This document shows positions 15,255-21,752 of a stretch of DNA of 64,000 bases, piece after piece. Where the stretch lies: NCBI RefSeq assembly GCF_007830295.1, contig NZ_VLKC01000002.1, forward strand, positions 1,672,513 through 1,736,512, in the 5' to 3' direction. The stretch's first letter is position 1. Each line of letters opens with the position of its first letter. A program made the translations under genes and the position numbers. The notes beneath the pieces were generated by a model. It did not search any database. It had not been told where the DNA came from and saw only the letters and a program-made list of their open reading frames with translations. Source of the stretch: Sporomusa sp. KB1 (GTDB taxonomy: Bacteria; Bacillota; Negativicutes; Sporomusales; Sporomusaceae).

Positions 15255-15328
15255 TAAAAAAAAGACGCACCCCGAAAGATGCGATTTAACTGAAAGGGTG
15301 GCAATAGTGGCAAACTATTGTCACCATA
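15255..15328 (-). ncRNA. Candidate small RNA A under the TTCTAAA-box promoter
   Basis: From the promoter box at 15345-15366 a transcript starting near 15328 would run about 75 nt. Its first hairpin is GGTGACAATAG/CTATTGCCACC. It would end at the intrinsic terminator CGCATC-TTTCGG-GGTGCG followed by T8 (15255-15283). It contains no reading frame with an SD. Call based on promoter plus terminator geometry. Confidence 0.5.
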
Positions 15329-15344
15329 TTTAGTTTATATTATA

Positions 15345-15366
15345 ATTTTTAGAATTTGTTTAGAAA
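15345..15366 (-). promoter_or_regulatory. TTCTAAA direct-repeat promoter box A
   Basis: Minus-strand reading TTTCTAAA-CAA-ATTCTAAAAAT: two TTCTAAA half-sites 11 bp apart. An A/T-rich -10 (TATAAA or TATAAT) lies 0-5 bp downstream. Sister boxes are at 15864, 18724, 28759 and 54865. Confidence 0.7.
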
Positions 15367-15395
15367 ATATTCCCGTGTGTAACATGTAAAATTAA

Positions 15396-15425
15396 AACCG
15401 CCCACCAGGACGAACCCGGCAGGCA
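15396..15425 (-). terminator. Terminator of the AbrB-like gene
   Basis: A GC-rich stem with loop TTCG(T) followed by GGTTTTAATTTT on the minus strand, 12 nt past the stop. Confidence 0.8.
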
Positions 15426-15436
15426 GCTATAGTCAT

Positions 15437-15685
15437 TTAGACTATTTTTTGACTCATAGATGAAAAACAAGCTTTACAAATATTTTTCCCCTTGAACTTA
15501 GTTACCTCATCTCTACTGCCGCAAAATACACAAGCAGGCTCATGTTTCCGCAAAATGATTTGATCATTATCGGTATATATTTCGAGACCATCATATCCTT
15601 TAATGTCAAAGATGCGGCGTAATTCAATAGGTAATACCACCCTACCAAGTTCGTCAACCCTTCTAACAATTCCAGTAGCTCTCAT
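15437..15685 (-). CDS. AbrB/SpoVT-family transition-state regulator with C-terminal Cys pairs
   Basis: An 82-aa protein. Residues 1-47 are the swapped-hairpin AbrB DNA-binding fold (ATGIVRRVDELGRVVLPIEL). Residues 53-75 hold C-V-F-C and I-C-K-A-C, a probable zinc site seen in some AbrB paralogues. AbrB proteins repress sporulation and stationary-phase genes during growth. SD AAAGGAG. A TTGACA near 15752 with a suboptimal -10 could be the proximal promoter; TTCTAAA box B lies about 180 bp upstream. Confidence 0.93.
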   Translation of the reverse strand: MRATGIVRRVDELGRVVLPIELRRIFDIKGYDGLEIYTDNDQIILRKHEPACVFCGSRDEVTKFKGKNICKACFSSMSQKIV

Positions 15686-15863
15686 TTTTTCTCCTTTTTT
15701 ACCTTATCCAATAAAATAATCCAAGATACATACATTAATTTACCTAATCCTGTCAATCGTTTTTAGCTGTATAAGCAGAAGCAAGCTTGATAAAAAGGAC
15801 TACTAACATTTATGTCCATAGATAGGCCACCTTCTATAGACATATTTAGAATTATATGCCACT

Positions 15864-15885
15864 ATTTTTAGAAATTCTTTAGAAA
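15864..15885 (-). promoter_or_regulatory. TTCTAAA direct-repeat promoter box B, upstream of the AbrB-like gene
   Basis: TTTCTAAA-GAA-TTTCTAAAAAT, then 7 bp, then TATAAT (minus strand). The leader that follows can fold as ATGTC-TATAGA/TCTAT-GGACAT (about 15815-15846). Confidence 0.8.
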
Positions 15886-15901
15886 AGACTGGAAAATACA
15901 A

Positions 15902-15933
15902 AACCGCCCACCAATGAACGAAATGGCAGGCGG
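15902..15933 (-). terminator. Terminator of the 213-aa membrane protein gene
   Basis: The stem CCGCCTGCCAT / ATTGGTGGGCGG is followed by TTTTG on the minus strand. Confidence 0.8.
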
Positions 15934-15963
15934 CCAAAAAGAATCAAGGGGTTTTAATACGTG

Positions 15964-16605
15964 CTAGTGATGTATTTTAATACTTTTTTCATCTTTTATT
16001 CTGTTGGTGGGTTGGTTCAGGGCAACTTTTACGCGATATGCCGTGATGATAAGGGAAAGATAAGCAACGTCTTCTACTATTTCTTCCATGATTTCGAAGT
16101 GCAACAGTTTTTCGGCAATAGTAGCAACTATGAAAGAAAAAATGACTAGCAAAAATTCACCAGTTGGGAAACGACCTTGCTGGTAGAGTTTATAGGGAAC
16201 CGCTAACAGTTTATACTTAATAACCGCAAATAGCCATGAAAGGATAACAACTGCAATCACCGGGTAAACGATTGAGCCATAGGGGAGCTGAGAGACAGGT
16301 ATAAAAAAAGGGCCAGTAATAGGATCAATACCCACAGGATAAAACACTCTGCCCCAACTCATTTCCCGGCCTGCCATTAACAGCCAGAGAGGAATTGCCC
16401 AAGCTAAGAAACGAGCATGGTGGTACCGTCCGTCAGACCTGGCCTCCTGCTGCCATTTTACGGTTAGCAATGCTCCTACGGATAGTATCACGACCTGTGA
16501 CCACTCTAACGGACTATCTTCCCATCCCCAGGATGGTGGTAAGTGACTGCCAATAAAATATGAGAAAATAACAATGATTATCAAAGTATACTTCCATAAA
16601 TACAT
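15964..16605 (-). CDS. Integral membrane protein of unknown function, 213 aa
   Basis: About five to six hydrophobic segments (YTLIIIVIFSYFIGSHL; SQVVILSVGALLTV; FLAWAIPLWLLMAG; GSIVYPVIAVVILSWLFAVI; FLLVIFSFIVATIAEKLLHF). Between the third and fourth lies GREMSWGRVFYPVG, and a His/Glu cluster HFEIMEEIVED is near the C-terminus. The E-x-SWG motif occurs in several uncharacterised membrane families; no function is assigned. The SD AAGGAAG precedes the ATG. AT-richer than the central operons. Confidence 0.7.
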   Translation of the reverse strand: MYLWKYTLIIIVIFSYFIGSHLPPSWGWEDSPLEWSQVVILSVGALLTVKWQQEARSDGRYHHARFLAWAIPLWLLMAGREMSWGRVFYPVGIDPITGPFFIPVSQLPYGSIVYPVIAVVILSWLFAVIKYKLLAVPYKLYQQGRFPTGEFLLVIFSFIVATIAEKLLHFEIMEEIVEDVAYLSLIITAYRVKVALNQPTNRIKDEKSIKIHH

Positions 16606-16765
16606 ATAAAAGACTTCCTTACTATAAAATATTTAGCATACTTATTCTACCTCTAATGTCTTTGAAAATCACTTAGTATTTTTTCAATCATTTGGGAGGG
16701 AAACTATTAAAAGGATGGAATTATTATAGATACATACAGTTTATTTGTGGGAGGAATAATTTGAA

Positions 16766-17182
16766 ATGAAACTAATTATTGGTCATACTGGCTCTGGTAA
16801 AACGGCAAAAGCAATTAAGGTAGGCCTTAAATTAGCAGAGGCAGGTAAAAGAGTGTTATTTTTTGACGGAGAATCATCTGCTGAACACTATTTAAAATCT
16901 AGATTAGATAACCAAAAACTCCCTGTTGGTTTTAATATCTTTGATAAATTTAGTAAGGTTCAAGATATCTATTCTAAAATTGAATATGGTGGATATGATG
17001 TTTATGTTATAGATACACCTAATTTATATTTCGATTTGGAGAAACTACATAAAATGACAACCTCGAGTTCTTTGTACTTTGTATTAGGTCTAGAATCTAA
17101 TATCTTTCCGGAGTTAAATAAGGATATGGTTATTATTACGTCCTATGATGAATTAAAGTCTATGTTTTCTAATAGAGTTTGA
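16766..17182 (+). CDS. Small P-loop ATPase, 138 aa
   Basis: Walker A is GHTGSGKT (residues 6-13) at the very N-terminus, followed by a KVGLKLAEAGKRVLFFDGE strand as in RecA/KaiC- or SIMIBI-type ATPases. Walker B is YDVYVIDTP (about 76-84). It is much shorter than RecA-like proteins and has no obvious partner gene. SD GGAGG, 8-9 nt before the ATG. AT-rich third positions differ from the neighbours, which suggests acquired DNA. Function unknown. Confidence 0.7.
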   Translation: MKLIIGHTGSGKTAKAIKVGLKLAEAGKRVLFFDGESSAEHYLKSRLDNQKLPVGFNIFDKFSKVQDIYSKIEYGGYDVYVIDTPNLYFDLEKLHKMTTSSSLYFVLGLESNIFPELNKDMVIITSYDELKSMFSNRV

Positions 17183-17369
17183 AAAACTGATACAGTTTCA
17201 AAAATGAAAACGAACATTATCTAAAGCATATCATAGTGGTGTATGCTACGATGATGTTCTTCTTTCTTCTCTACAAACCATTGCAACGTCCAGTTGCGGC
17301 CGTCTGGTCAGTGCATGCGATATAAAGAGGATAGAAACTACCTTGGCGGACAAGTTTTAGGACAAAACG
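17183..17369. other. Intergenic stretch, no supported gene
   Basis: AT-rich, with one imperfect hairpin (GCATA...TATGC, about 17225-17247). No promoter or gene that can be defended. Confidence 0.4.
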
Positions 17370-17403
17370 ATAAAAACGGGCTTGCAGATAACCTGCAAAC
17401 CCG
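17370..17403 (-). terminator. Terminator stranded next to the displaced tRNA-Thr 3' half
   Basis: CGGGTTTGCAG/CTGCAAGCCCG followed by TTTTTA on the minus strand. It follows the tRNA fragment at 17413 and was probably the original terminator of the tRNA-Thr gene now at 19357. Confidence 0.8.
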
Positions 17404-17412
17404 CGTATTTCC

Positions 17413-17460
17413 TGGAGCCGATAATCAGATTCGAACGGATGACCTACGTTTTACGAAAGT
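17413..17460 (-). pseudogene. tRNA-Thr 3'-half fragment (integration scar)
   Basis: It matches the 3' end, T-arm, variable loop and anticodon loop of the intact tRNA-Thr at 19357-19432 with about three mismatches, including the encoded CCA. The 5' half is missing. Position and orientation are those expected of the 3' end displaced when an element integrates into a tRNA gene. Confidence 0.85.
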
Positions 17461-17591
17461 GACGTTAGCGATTTTTTTGCATGGAGAGCCCTCCTTGCAG
17501 AACTTTTTTGTGTTTAGTATAGAACAAACGTTTGTCATTGTAAAGAAGAAACGAACAGTACCGCAGCAATAGAGTATAGCGTAGCTATATA

Positions 17592-17634
17592 AAAAGCAAC
17601 TCGGATTCAACTGTCGAGTTGCTTTTGTGTTTTT
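17592..17634. terminator. Intrinsic terminator inside the scar-bounded segment
   Basis: AAAAGCAACTCG/CGAGTTGCTTTT followed by GTGTTTTT. The gene it served is not evident; the DNA between 17461 and 17591 has no supported gene. Confidence 0.75.
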
Positions 17635-17811
17635 GAATATCTAGAATTAGATATTCTAGACTATACCTATTCTTGAAGATTATTTAATTTGTACTAATTA
17701 TTTCATAATAGATTTTAAACTCTTTTTAAAAATTACAAGGTACTATATAACCATGTCATAAACAATCATTTAGGTTTACGGCATATTCTTAATAAAGAAA
17801 GGAAGATATCT

Positions 17812-18243
17812 TTGAAACAGTCTATACGTAAAGCGATTCTGACATTAGTAGGAACATCACTGGGCGTGTACATGATGGTCGCGCCACTCGCAGTAAATGC
17901 GTCGGCGAATCCCACGGTAAATCAACCTAATCAAACACAAGCAGTAGACCAGAAGCAACAGTCCGCTTCAAAACATGATAAAATTGGTCAAGATCAACTA
18001 ACTAAACGTGCAAAAGCAAGCCACGATCGCCACAAAAATGATAAAAATTCCCAAAAATCTCCGGTAGAAGTGGTTAAATCCTGTGCTAGTGAATTAGGCT
18101 TTACTGTTCGAAATGACACTTTTACCTTAGTAAGCCAAAATCAGAATACTGCTGTTGTCCAAGTTTTACATGATGGGAATTCCTATGACGTCACTTTAAC
18201 GAAATCAAATAATGGTGCCTGGGTAGTTTTATCCGTAGAGTAA
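17812..18243 (+). CDS. Secreted protein with C-terminal globular domain, unknown
   Basis: A 143-aa protein from a TTG start (AAAGGAAG upstream). The signal peptide spans residues 1-31 (basic KQSIRK, hydrophobic AILTLVGTSLGVYMMVAPLAV, cleavage near NASA). A disordered Gln/Lys/Ser linker follows (to about 85). The C-terminal module of about 58 aa is VEVVKSCASELGFTVRNDTFTLV through NGAWVVLSVE, which looks like a small alpha/beta export domain. It lies within the tRNA-Thr-bounded segment. No family recognised. Confidence 0.75.
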   Translation: MKQSIRKAILTLVGTSLGVYMMVAPLAVNASANPTVNQPNQTQAVDQKQQSASKHDKIGQDQLTKRAKASHDRHKNDKNSQKSPVEVVKSCASELGFTVRNDTFTLVSQNQNTAVVQVLHDGNSYDVTLTKSNNGAWVVLSVE

Positions 18244-18256
18244 CTATTATATTAGG

Positions 18257-18299
18257 CGTGTCGCTGTACGTTTTTATAAATATACAGCGACACGTTTTT
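18257..18299 (+). terminator. Intrinsic terminator
   Basis: CGTGTCGCTGTA/TACAGCGACACG followed by TTTTTC, after the secreted-protein gene. Confidence 0.9.
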
Positions 18300-18306
18300 C
18301 ATTTTA

Positions 18307-18663
18307 TCAATTACCCGATGAGCCGGAACCAATGGCAATACCAATTAAAAGGGCCGCAATTTGGCGCAAATTCTGATCATGACGGTCTTTCTCCCGCTCT
18401 TGCCGCTCACGCCATTCCCTTTCACCTTCATGCGGCCGGCGCTTCATTTCTCTTTCATGCCGCTCGTTTTCCTGGCGTTTGCGTTCATCGTGCTGACGTT
18501 GGCGTTCATCATCATGTCGGTCATTACGGTCAAGATACGCGATTCGCTGTGAACCGTCGTTATGTAATGGTCCAGAGGCTGCTGCAGCTACTGAGGAAAA
18601 CATTCCTACTTGAAGTAAACCAAGCATTGAGTATATGATAACTTTTTTGCCTATAATTTTCAT
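18307..18663 (-). CDS. Secreted Arg/Glu/His-rich protein, paralogue 1
   Basis: A 118-aa protein (ATG at 18663; GGGAG 11 nt upstream, with an alternative GTG 4 codons earlier). The signal peptide KKVIIYSMLGLLQVGMFSSVAAA is nearly the same as in the 28380-28706 protein. The mature part is extremely charged (DDERQRQHDERKRQENERHE) with the shared block RHEREMKRRP..G.REWRERQ. Unlike its paralogue it ends in a hydrophobic glycine-rich helix (QIAALLIGIAIGSGSSG), perhaps a membrane anchor. It is transcribed from TTCTAAA box C. Possible periplasmic polyanion, metal or stress-binding protein; function unknown. Confidence 0.8.
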   Translation of the reverse strand: MKIIGKKVIIYSMLGLLQVGMFSSVAAAASGPLHNDGSQRIAYLDRNDRHDDERQRQHDERKRQENERHEREMKRRPHEGEREWRERQEREKDRHDQNLRQIAALLIGIAIGSGSSGN

Positions 18664-18723
18664 GGAAACATTCACTCCCTAAATGTTTGTTATTGGATCT
18701 CCATGGATTAATAATAACCGCCA

Positions 18724-18745
18724 TTATTTAGAATTTCTTTAGAGA
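18724..18745 (-). promoter_or_regulatory. TTCTAAA direct-repeat promoter box C
   Basis: TCTCTAAA-GAA-ATTCTAAATAA, then 7 bp, then TATTAT, about 60 bp ahead of secreted paralogue 1. The first half-site has one change. Confidence 0.8.
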
Positions 18746-18757
18746 AGTTTGGAAATA

Positions 18758-18783
18758 GAAAAACCGCACCCCGAAGGATGCGG
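18758..18783 (-). terminator. Intrinsic terminator ahead of box C
   Basis: CCGCATCC-TTCG-GGGTGCGG followed by TTTTTC on the minus strand. Confidence 0.88.
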
Positions 18784-18840
18784 CAGGAATAATAAAAAAG
18801 TAATTATTAATGAGCTTATTGGATGTAAATTGGATGATTG

Positions 18841-18873
18841 AAAGCCCATCCCCCGGCCAATTGGGAGATGGGC
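18841..18873 (-). terminator. Hairpin after the GG-leader peptide gene
   Basis: AGCCCATC/GATGGGCT stem with an inner GC-rich part and a short T-run, 11 nt past the stop of the 46-aa peptide gene. Confidence 0.7.
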
Positions 18874-18883
18874 TATAACGCTG

Positions 18884-19024
18884 TTAACTAATGCTATTGA
18901 TATCGAATGGCCGCCGTGTTGCCGTGCCTCCGGCCACATTTTTAAGGTCCTGGTCGGTCAGTTCACTATTCTCTTCCTGTTCATCTGTCTGGATTTCAGT
19001 CTGTTTATTTTCTTCGTTGCTCAT
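18884..19024 (-). CDS. Double-glycine-leader peptide, RiPP/bacteriocin-precursor-like
   Basis: A 46-aa peptide with GGAGG 6 nt before the ATG. Residues 1-33 are acidic and end in ELTDQDLKNVAGG, which fits the general L-x-x-V-x-G-G leader signature cut by C39 peptidase transporters or used by RiPP enzymes. The remaining 13 residues (TATRRPFDINSIS) would be the core peptide. No maturation enzyme, immunity gene or exporter is in the window, so it is orphaned or served in trans. It lies in the tRNA-Thr-bounded segment, consistent with transfer. Confidence 0.65.
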   Translation of the reverse strand: MSNEENKQTEIQTDEQEENSELTDQDLKNVAGGTATRRPFDINSIS

Positions 19025-19102
19025 ATGGCACCTCCATTTTTAATTTTATTATAGCAGGTTTGGGATTGAATGTGGTTAAAGGTTTGCTAAAATAAATAAG
19101 CC

Positions 19103-19270
19103 GACCAGGCATTTACATTCCGCAAATATGTCCATTCTCGTAAAGATGCTACAAAAAAAGCTGCCGATGCTGTCGCAGAAATAGTTAAAGCCAAATCTGA
19201 AGCTGCTGCAACCGAAGAAGAAAAAGGAGAAAAAACCGACGAAGAAAATACGAAAGAGACAGACGAATAA
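19103..19270 (+). pseudogene. Start-less fragment of a Lys/Ala/Glu-rich coding frame
   Basis: An open frame encoding DQAFTFRKYVHSRKDATKK, then AADAVAEIVKAKSEAAA and an acidic tail, ends at a TAA at 19268. It has an in-frame stop just upstream and no start codon. It looks like the 3' remnant of a gene truncated near the tRNA-Thr integration site. Confidence 0.35.
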
Positions 19271-19356
19271 TTCCGCCTGTCTCTCTAATTTTGTGACAAC
19301 TGCACCACTTTGACCCACGCTTTTATGGGCCTCACGACTACAAATGCCTATTTTAC

Positions 19357-19432
19357 TGGAGCCGATAATCAGATTCGAACTGATGACCTACGCTTTACGA
19401 AAGCGTTGCTCTACCAACTGAGCTATACCGGC
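19357..19432 (-). tRNA. tRNA-Thr (anticodon CGT)
   Basis: A 76-nt cloverleaf including encoded CCA. The acceptor GCCGGTA pairs with TATCGGC, the D-arm is GCTC/GAGC, the anticodon stem ACGCT/AGCGT has loop TTCGTAA, and the T-arm is ATCAG/CTGAT. It lacks a terminator directly downstream; the matching one is stranded at 17370. Confidence 0.97.
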
Positions 19433-19481
19433 GAATTGGACACTCTTATTTTACCTGCTGCCGGACAAAAAGTCAACATGA

Positions 19482-20732
19482 CTAACTTTCATTTGTTGTC
19501 CAACTCATTTGTGCAATCTGATCGCACAGATTACTTAGGCTGCCACTATCGCTAAACAGGTCATCAACGACCCTGCTGTCTATTTTGCGATTATCAGCCA
19601 TACCCCGCATAATTCTTTCGACTTCGCGTACCGCAAGTGACTGACGATAAGGCCGTTTTTCGATTAACGCTACAAAAACATCGGCTACGTTAACAATTCT
19701 TGAACCCAGGCTCAAAGATGATTCAGGCATACGGAATGGATAACCTGCACCGTCTAAGGTTTCATGATGAAAAGCCGCCCATTCAGCAATAAGTGAAAAA
19801 CCGTCAATTTGCTCAAGAATCCGGTAGGTGTAGTACGGATGCTGTTTAATTATGGAAAATTCTTTATCTGTTAGTTTATTCGGACTTTCTAGTAGTTCAT
19901 TGGGTATTGCCAATTTCCCCAAGTCGTGAAACAAACCGGCAATTTTTATTAGCTTAATTTCTTCCCGACTATAGCCTCTAGCCTGAGCCAAAAACGCCGA
20001 AACCTGAGCAACGCCACGGGAATGCATACCAGTAAAGCGACTGGTTCTATCAATGATGGTAGCAAAAATCTCGGCAATATTTACTACATCATCAATATTA
20101 AATACCATCCGGCCATAGATATCAATTTGACGAAAAAAGTTCTGGTAATAGTTGGGGTTGGTCAAGTCGAGCCAAAAACTCTCCTGCCGGGCAAACTCAT
20201 GCAAAGCCCGCACCAACTCAGGATCAAAATAACTGCCACTTAACTCTCGTATCGCTGATAACATATCCGGACGTTGCTCAAATATGTAGACCTTGTCTTT
20301 TAGCAATATCTCCAGACGATCAGCCAGGTTTATTATCCGGCTGGTTATAGGAATATCCTTACCAGCCAGACCAGATGGACTAGAGCCATCCCATTTATCA
20401 TGGTGATGCCGGATTGTCTCAGCCAGGATACTAAACTGCGGGGAATCCTTTAATAGCTCGTAACCCGCCTCGGCATGACGGTATACGTCATCTGCCACCT
20501 TAAATTCCTGTAGTTTTTTTCTTTCAGACCAATTGGACACCGCACCAATATCATGTAACAGCGCGGCATATACCAAGATCTGCTGTTGCCCCTCATTCAA
20601 GCCAATATGCTCGGCAATCCGTCCTGCAATCAGTGCTGTTCGCCAATGGTGTTTCGATAAACCGTCTGTTGACAGTTCTAGTGCTATTGATAATGCACTT
20701 ACTAAATTACTAGGATGGATAGTAAACAGCAT
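19482..20732 (-). CDS. HD-GYP-domain protein with tandem HD modules (c-di-GMP phosphodiesterase)
   Basis: A 416-aa protein. An N-terminal HD module (residues 25-180) has LLHDIG at 58-63 and a degenerate GYP-like HHHDKWDGSSP at 109-119. A C-terminal canonical HD-GYP module has LFHDLGKLAIP (267-277) and HHETLDGAGYP (322-332). No membrane segments. HD-GYP proteins hydrolyse c-di-GMP to GMP through a bi- or trinuclear metal site and thereby favour motility. The N-terminal module may be regulatory. Confidence 0.93.
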   Translation of the reverse strand: MLFTIHPSNLVSALSIALELSTDGLSKHHWRTALIAGRIAEHIGLNEGQQQILVYAALLHDIGAVSNWSERKKLQEFKVADDVYRHAEAGYELLKDSPQFSILAETIRHHHDKWDGSSPSGLAGKDIPITSRIINLADRLEILLKDKVYIFEQRPDMLSAIRELSGSYFDPELVRALHEFARQESFWLDLTNPNYYQNFFRQIDIYGRMVFNIDDVVNIAEIFATIIDRTSRFTGMHSRGVAQVSAFLAQARGYSREEIKLIKIAGLFHDLGKLAIPNELLESPNKLTDKEFSIIKQHPYYTYRILEQIDGFSLIAEWAAFHHETLDGAGYPFRMPESSLSLGSRIVNVADVFVALIEKRPYRQSLAVREVERIMRGMADNRKIDSRVVDDLFSDSGSLSNLCDQIAQMSWTTNES

Positions 20733-20770
20733 AGTTTTTTCCCCGCCCCCTATATAAAAAATGAATTACC

Positions 20771-20806
20771 CGCGGCAATGGTCCTTATACACCAATTACC
20801 GCGGAT
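20771..20806 (-). terminator. Terminator of the NrdD-like gene
   Basis: CCGCGGTAATTGGT/ACCATTGCCGCGG with T6 a few bases later on the minus strand. Confidence 0.75.
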
Positions 20807-20815
20807 GATACAGTA

Positions 20816-21088
20816 CTAACTATGGGCACACCGATCTGCCAATTCGGCTTGCTTCGAAGAATTAAAGCGATCCTCTGTACTAAGATAGCCGGTTATCCGG
20901 CGCACTCTCCTAATTGGGGAGCGTTCAACTGCTTTAACTTCAATTTCATCCCCATGTATAGTTAACTGTACAGCAGCAAGTTCTTTCCCTTTGCGGTTCC
21001 ATAGCTGCTGCTCCGCAGCAACTATTTCTCTAATCTCTTCCTCCGTAATTTCGGGCTCTGCAACAACTTTTACACCGTCGATTACCAT
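20816..21088 (-). CDS. Small protein related to the C-terminus of anaerobic ribonucleotide reductase
   Basis: A 90-aa protein. The C-terminal third RRITGYLSTEDRFNSSKQAELADRCAH matches the end of anaerobic ribonucleoside-triphosphate reductase NrdD (RVTGYL...RFN.GK.AELKDR). The rest is unrelated and acidic/helical. The Cys pairs that bind zinc in NrdD are absent. It is found as a stand-alone short gene in many Firmicutes and its role is unknown. SD GGAGG upstream. Confidence 0.7.
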   Translation of the reverse strand: MVIDGVKVVAEPEITEEEIREIVAAEQQLWNRKGKELAAVQLTIHGDEIEVKAVERSPIRRVRRITGYLSTEDRFNSSKQAELADRCAHS

Positions 21089-21181
21089 ATATACCGCCTC
21101 CCTATGTTAGTTGGATACCTCAATAATACTACCTATTCGATAACAGGCAATAGTTAATACAATTATCCCGCTTTTCAGGTA

Positions 21182-21751
21182 TTATACTAAGTCCATGCCT
21201 GCTGCCAACGCTTTTAAATTTAGTTCTATAAACTTCTCTTTAACACTGTCACTGATTATTTTTTCCCAATTAATAGCCTCAAGTCCCATGGATTTGATAA
21301 TAGTGCCTAACAATATGACATTCATAACCTTTGGATTTCCAAGCTCTGCCGCCCGTTTTGCCGCATGGACTACTTTTGTTGGTACCTTGCTTGATAATTC
21401 CTCCAAAATTCCGGTCGGATAATCAAATTTCCCTGAAAGAATGGGCATTGAGTTTATTTCATAGTCGTTTACCACAACTTTTCCGTCTGGTTTTAGATAT
21501 TTCAGCCAACGTAAGGCTTCCATTTTCTCAAAAGATACCAGGATGTCTGCTCCACCTACTTCGATAACTGAGGCTTCTACTTTATCTCCGTATCTAACTT
21601 GCGAAGATACAGATCCGCCTCTTTGCGACATACCATGAATTTCACTCATTTTTACATCATACCCAGCTTCCATAAGGCCTGTTGTCAGAAGCTTGCTGGC
21701 AAGTATGGTGCCCTGGCCGCCTACTCCTACCAAAAGAATGCTCTTTACCAT
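21182..21751 (-). CDS. iorB: Indolepyruvate:ferredoxin oxidoreductase, beta subunit
   Basis: A 189-aa protein of the POR gamma-domain family: SILLVGVGGQGTILASKLLTTGL at the N-terminus, MSEIHGMSQRGGSVSSQVRYG, and later KVVVNDYEINSMP. With IorA it oxidatively decarboxylates aryl pyruvates (from Trp, Phe, Tyr transamination) to aryl-acetyl-CoA while reducing ferredoxin. The start lies one base after the iorA stop; the SD is inside the iorA end. Confidence 0.95.
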   Translation of the reverse strand: MVKSILLVGVGGQGTILASKLLTTGLMEAGYDVKMSEIHGMSQRGGSVSSQVRYGDKVEASVIEVGGADILVSFEKMEALRWLKYLKPDGKVVVNDYEINSMPILSGKFDYPTGILEELSSKVPTKVVHAAKRAAELGNPKVMNVILLGTIIKSMGLEAINWEKIISDSVKEKFIELNLKALAAGMDLV

Positions 21752-21752
21752 G

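Noticed and set aside
15070..15270. 66-aa minus-strand frame
   Set aside because: No SD; it spans the hairpins at 15181-15242 and the terminator of candidate small RNA A.
17294..17572. 92-aa plus-strand frame
   Set aside because: It translates the antisense of a tRNA-Thr fragment and a terminator; the similar 'protein' at 19310-19555 is the antisense of the real tRNA.
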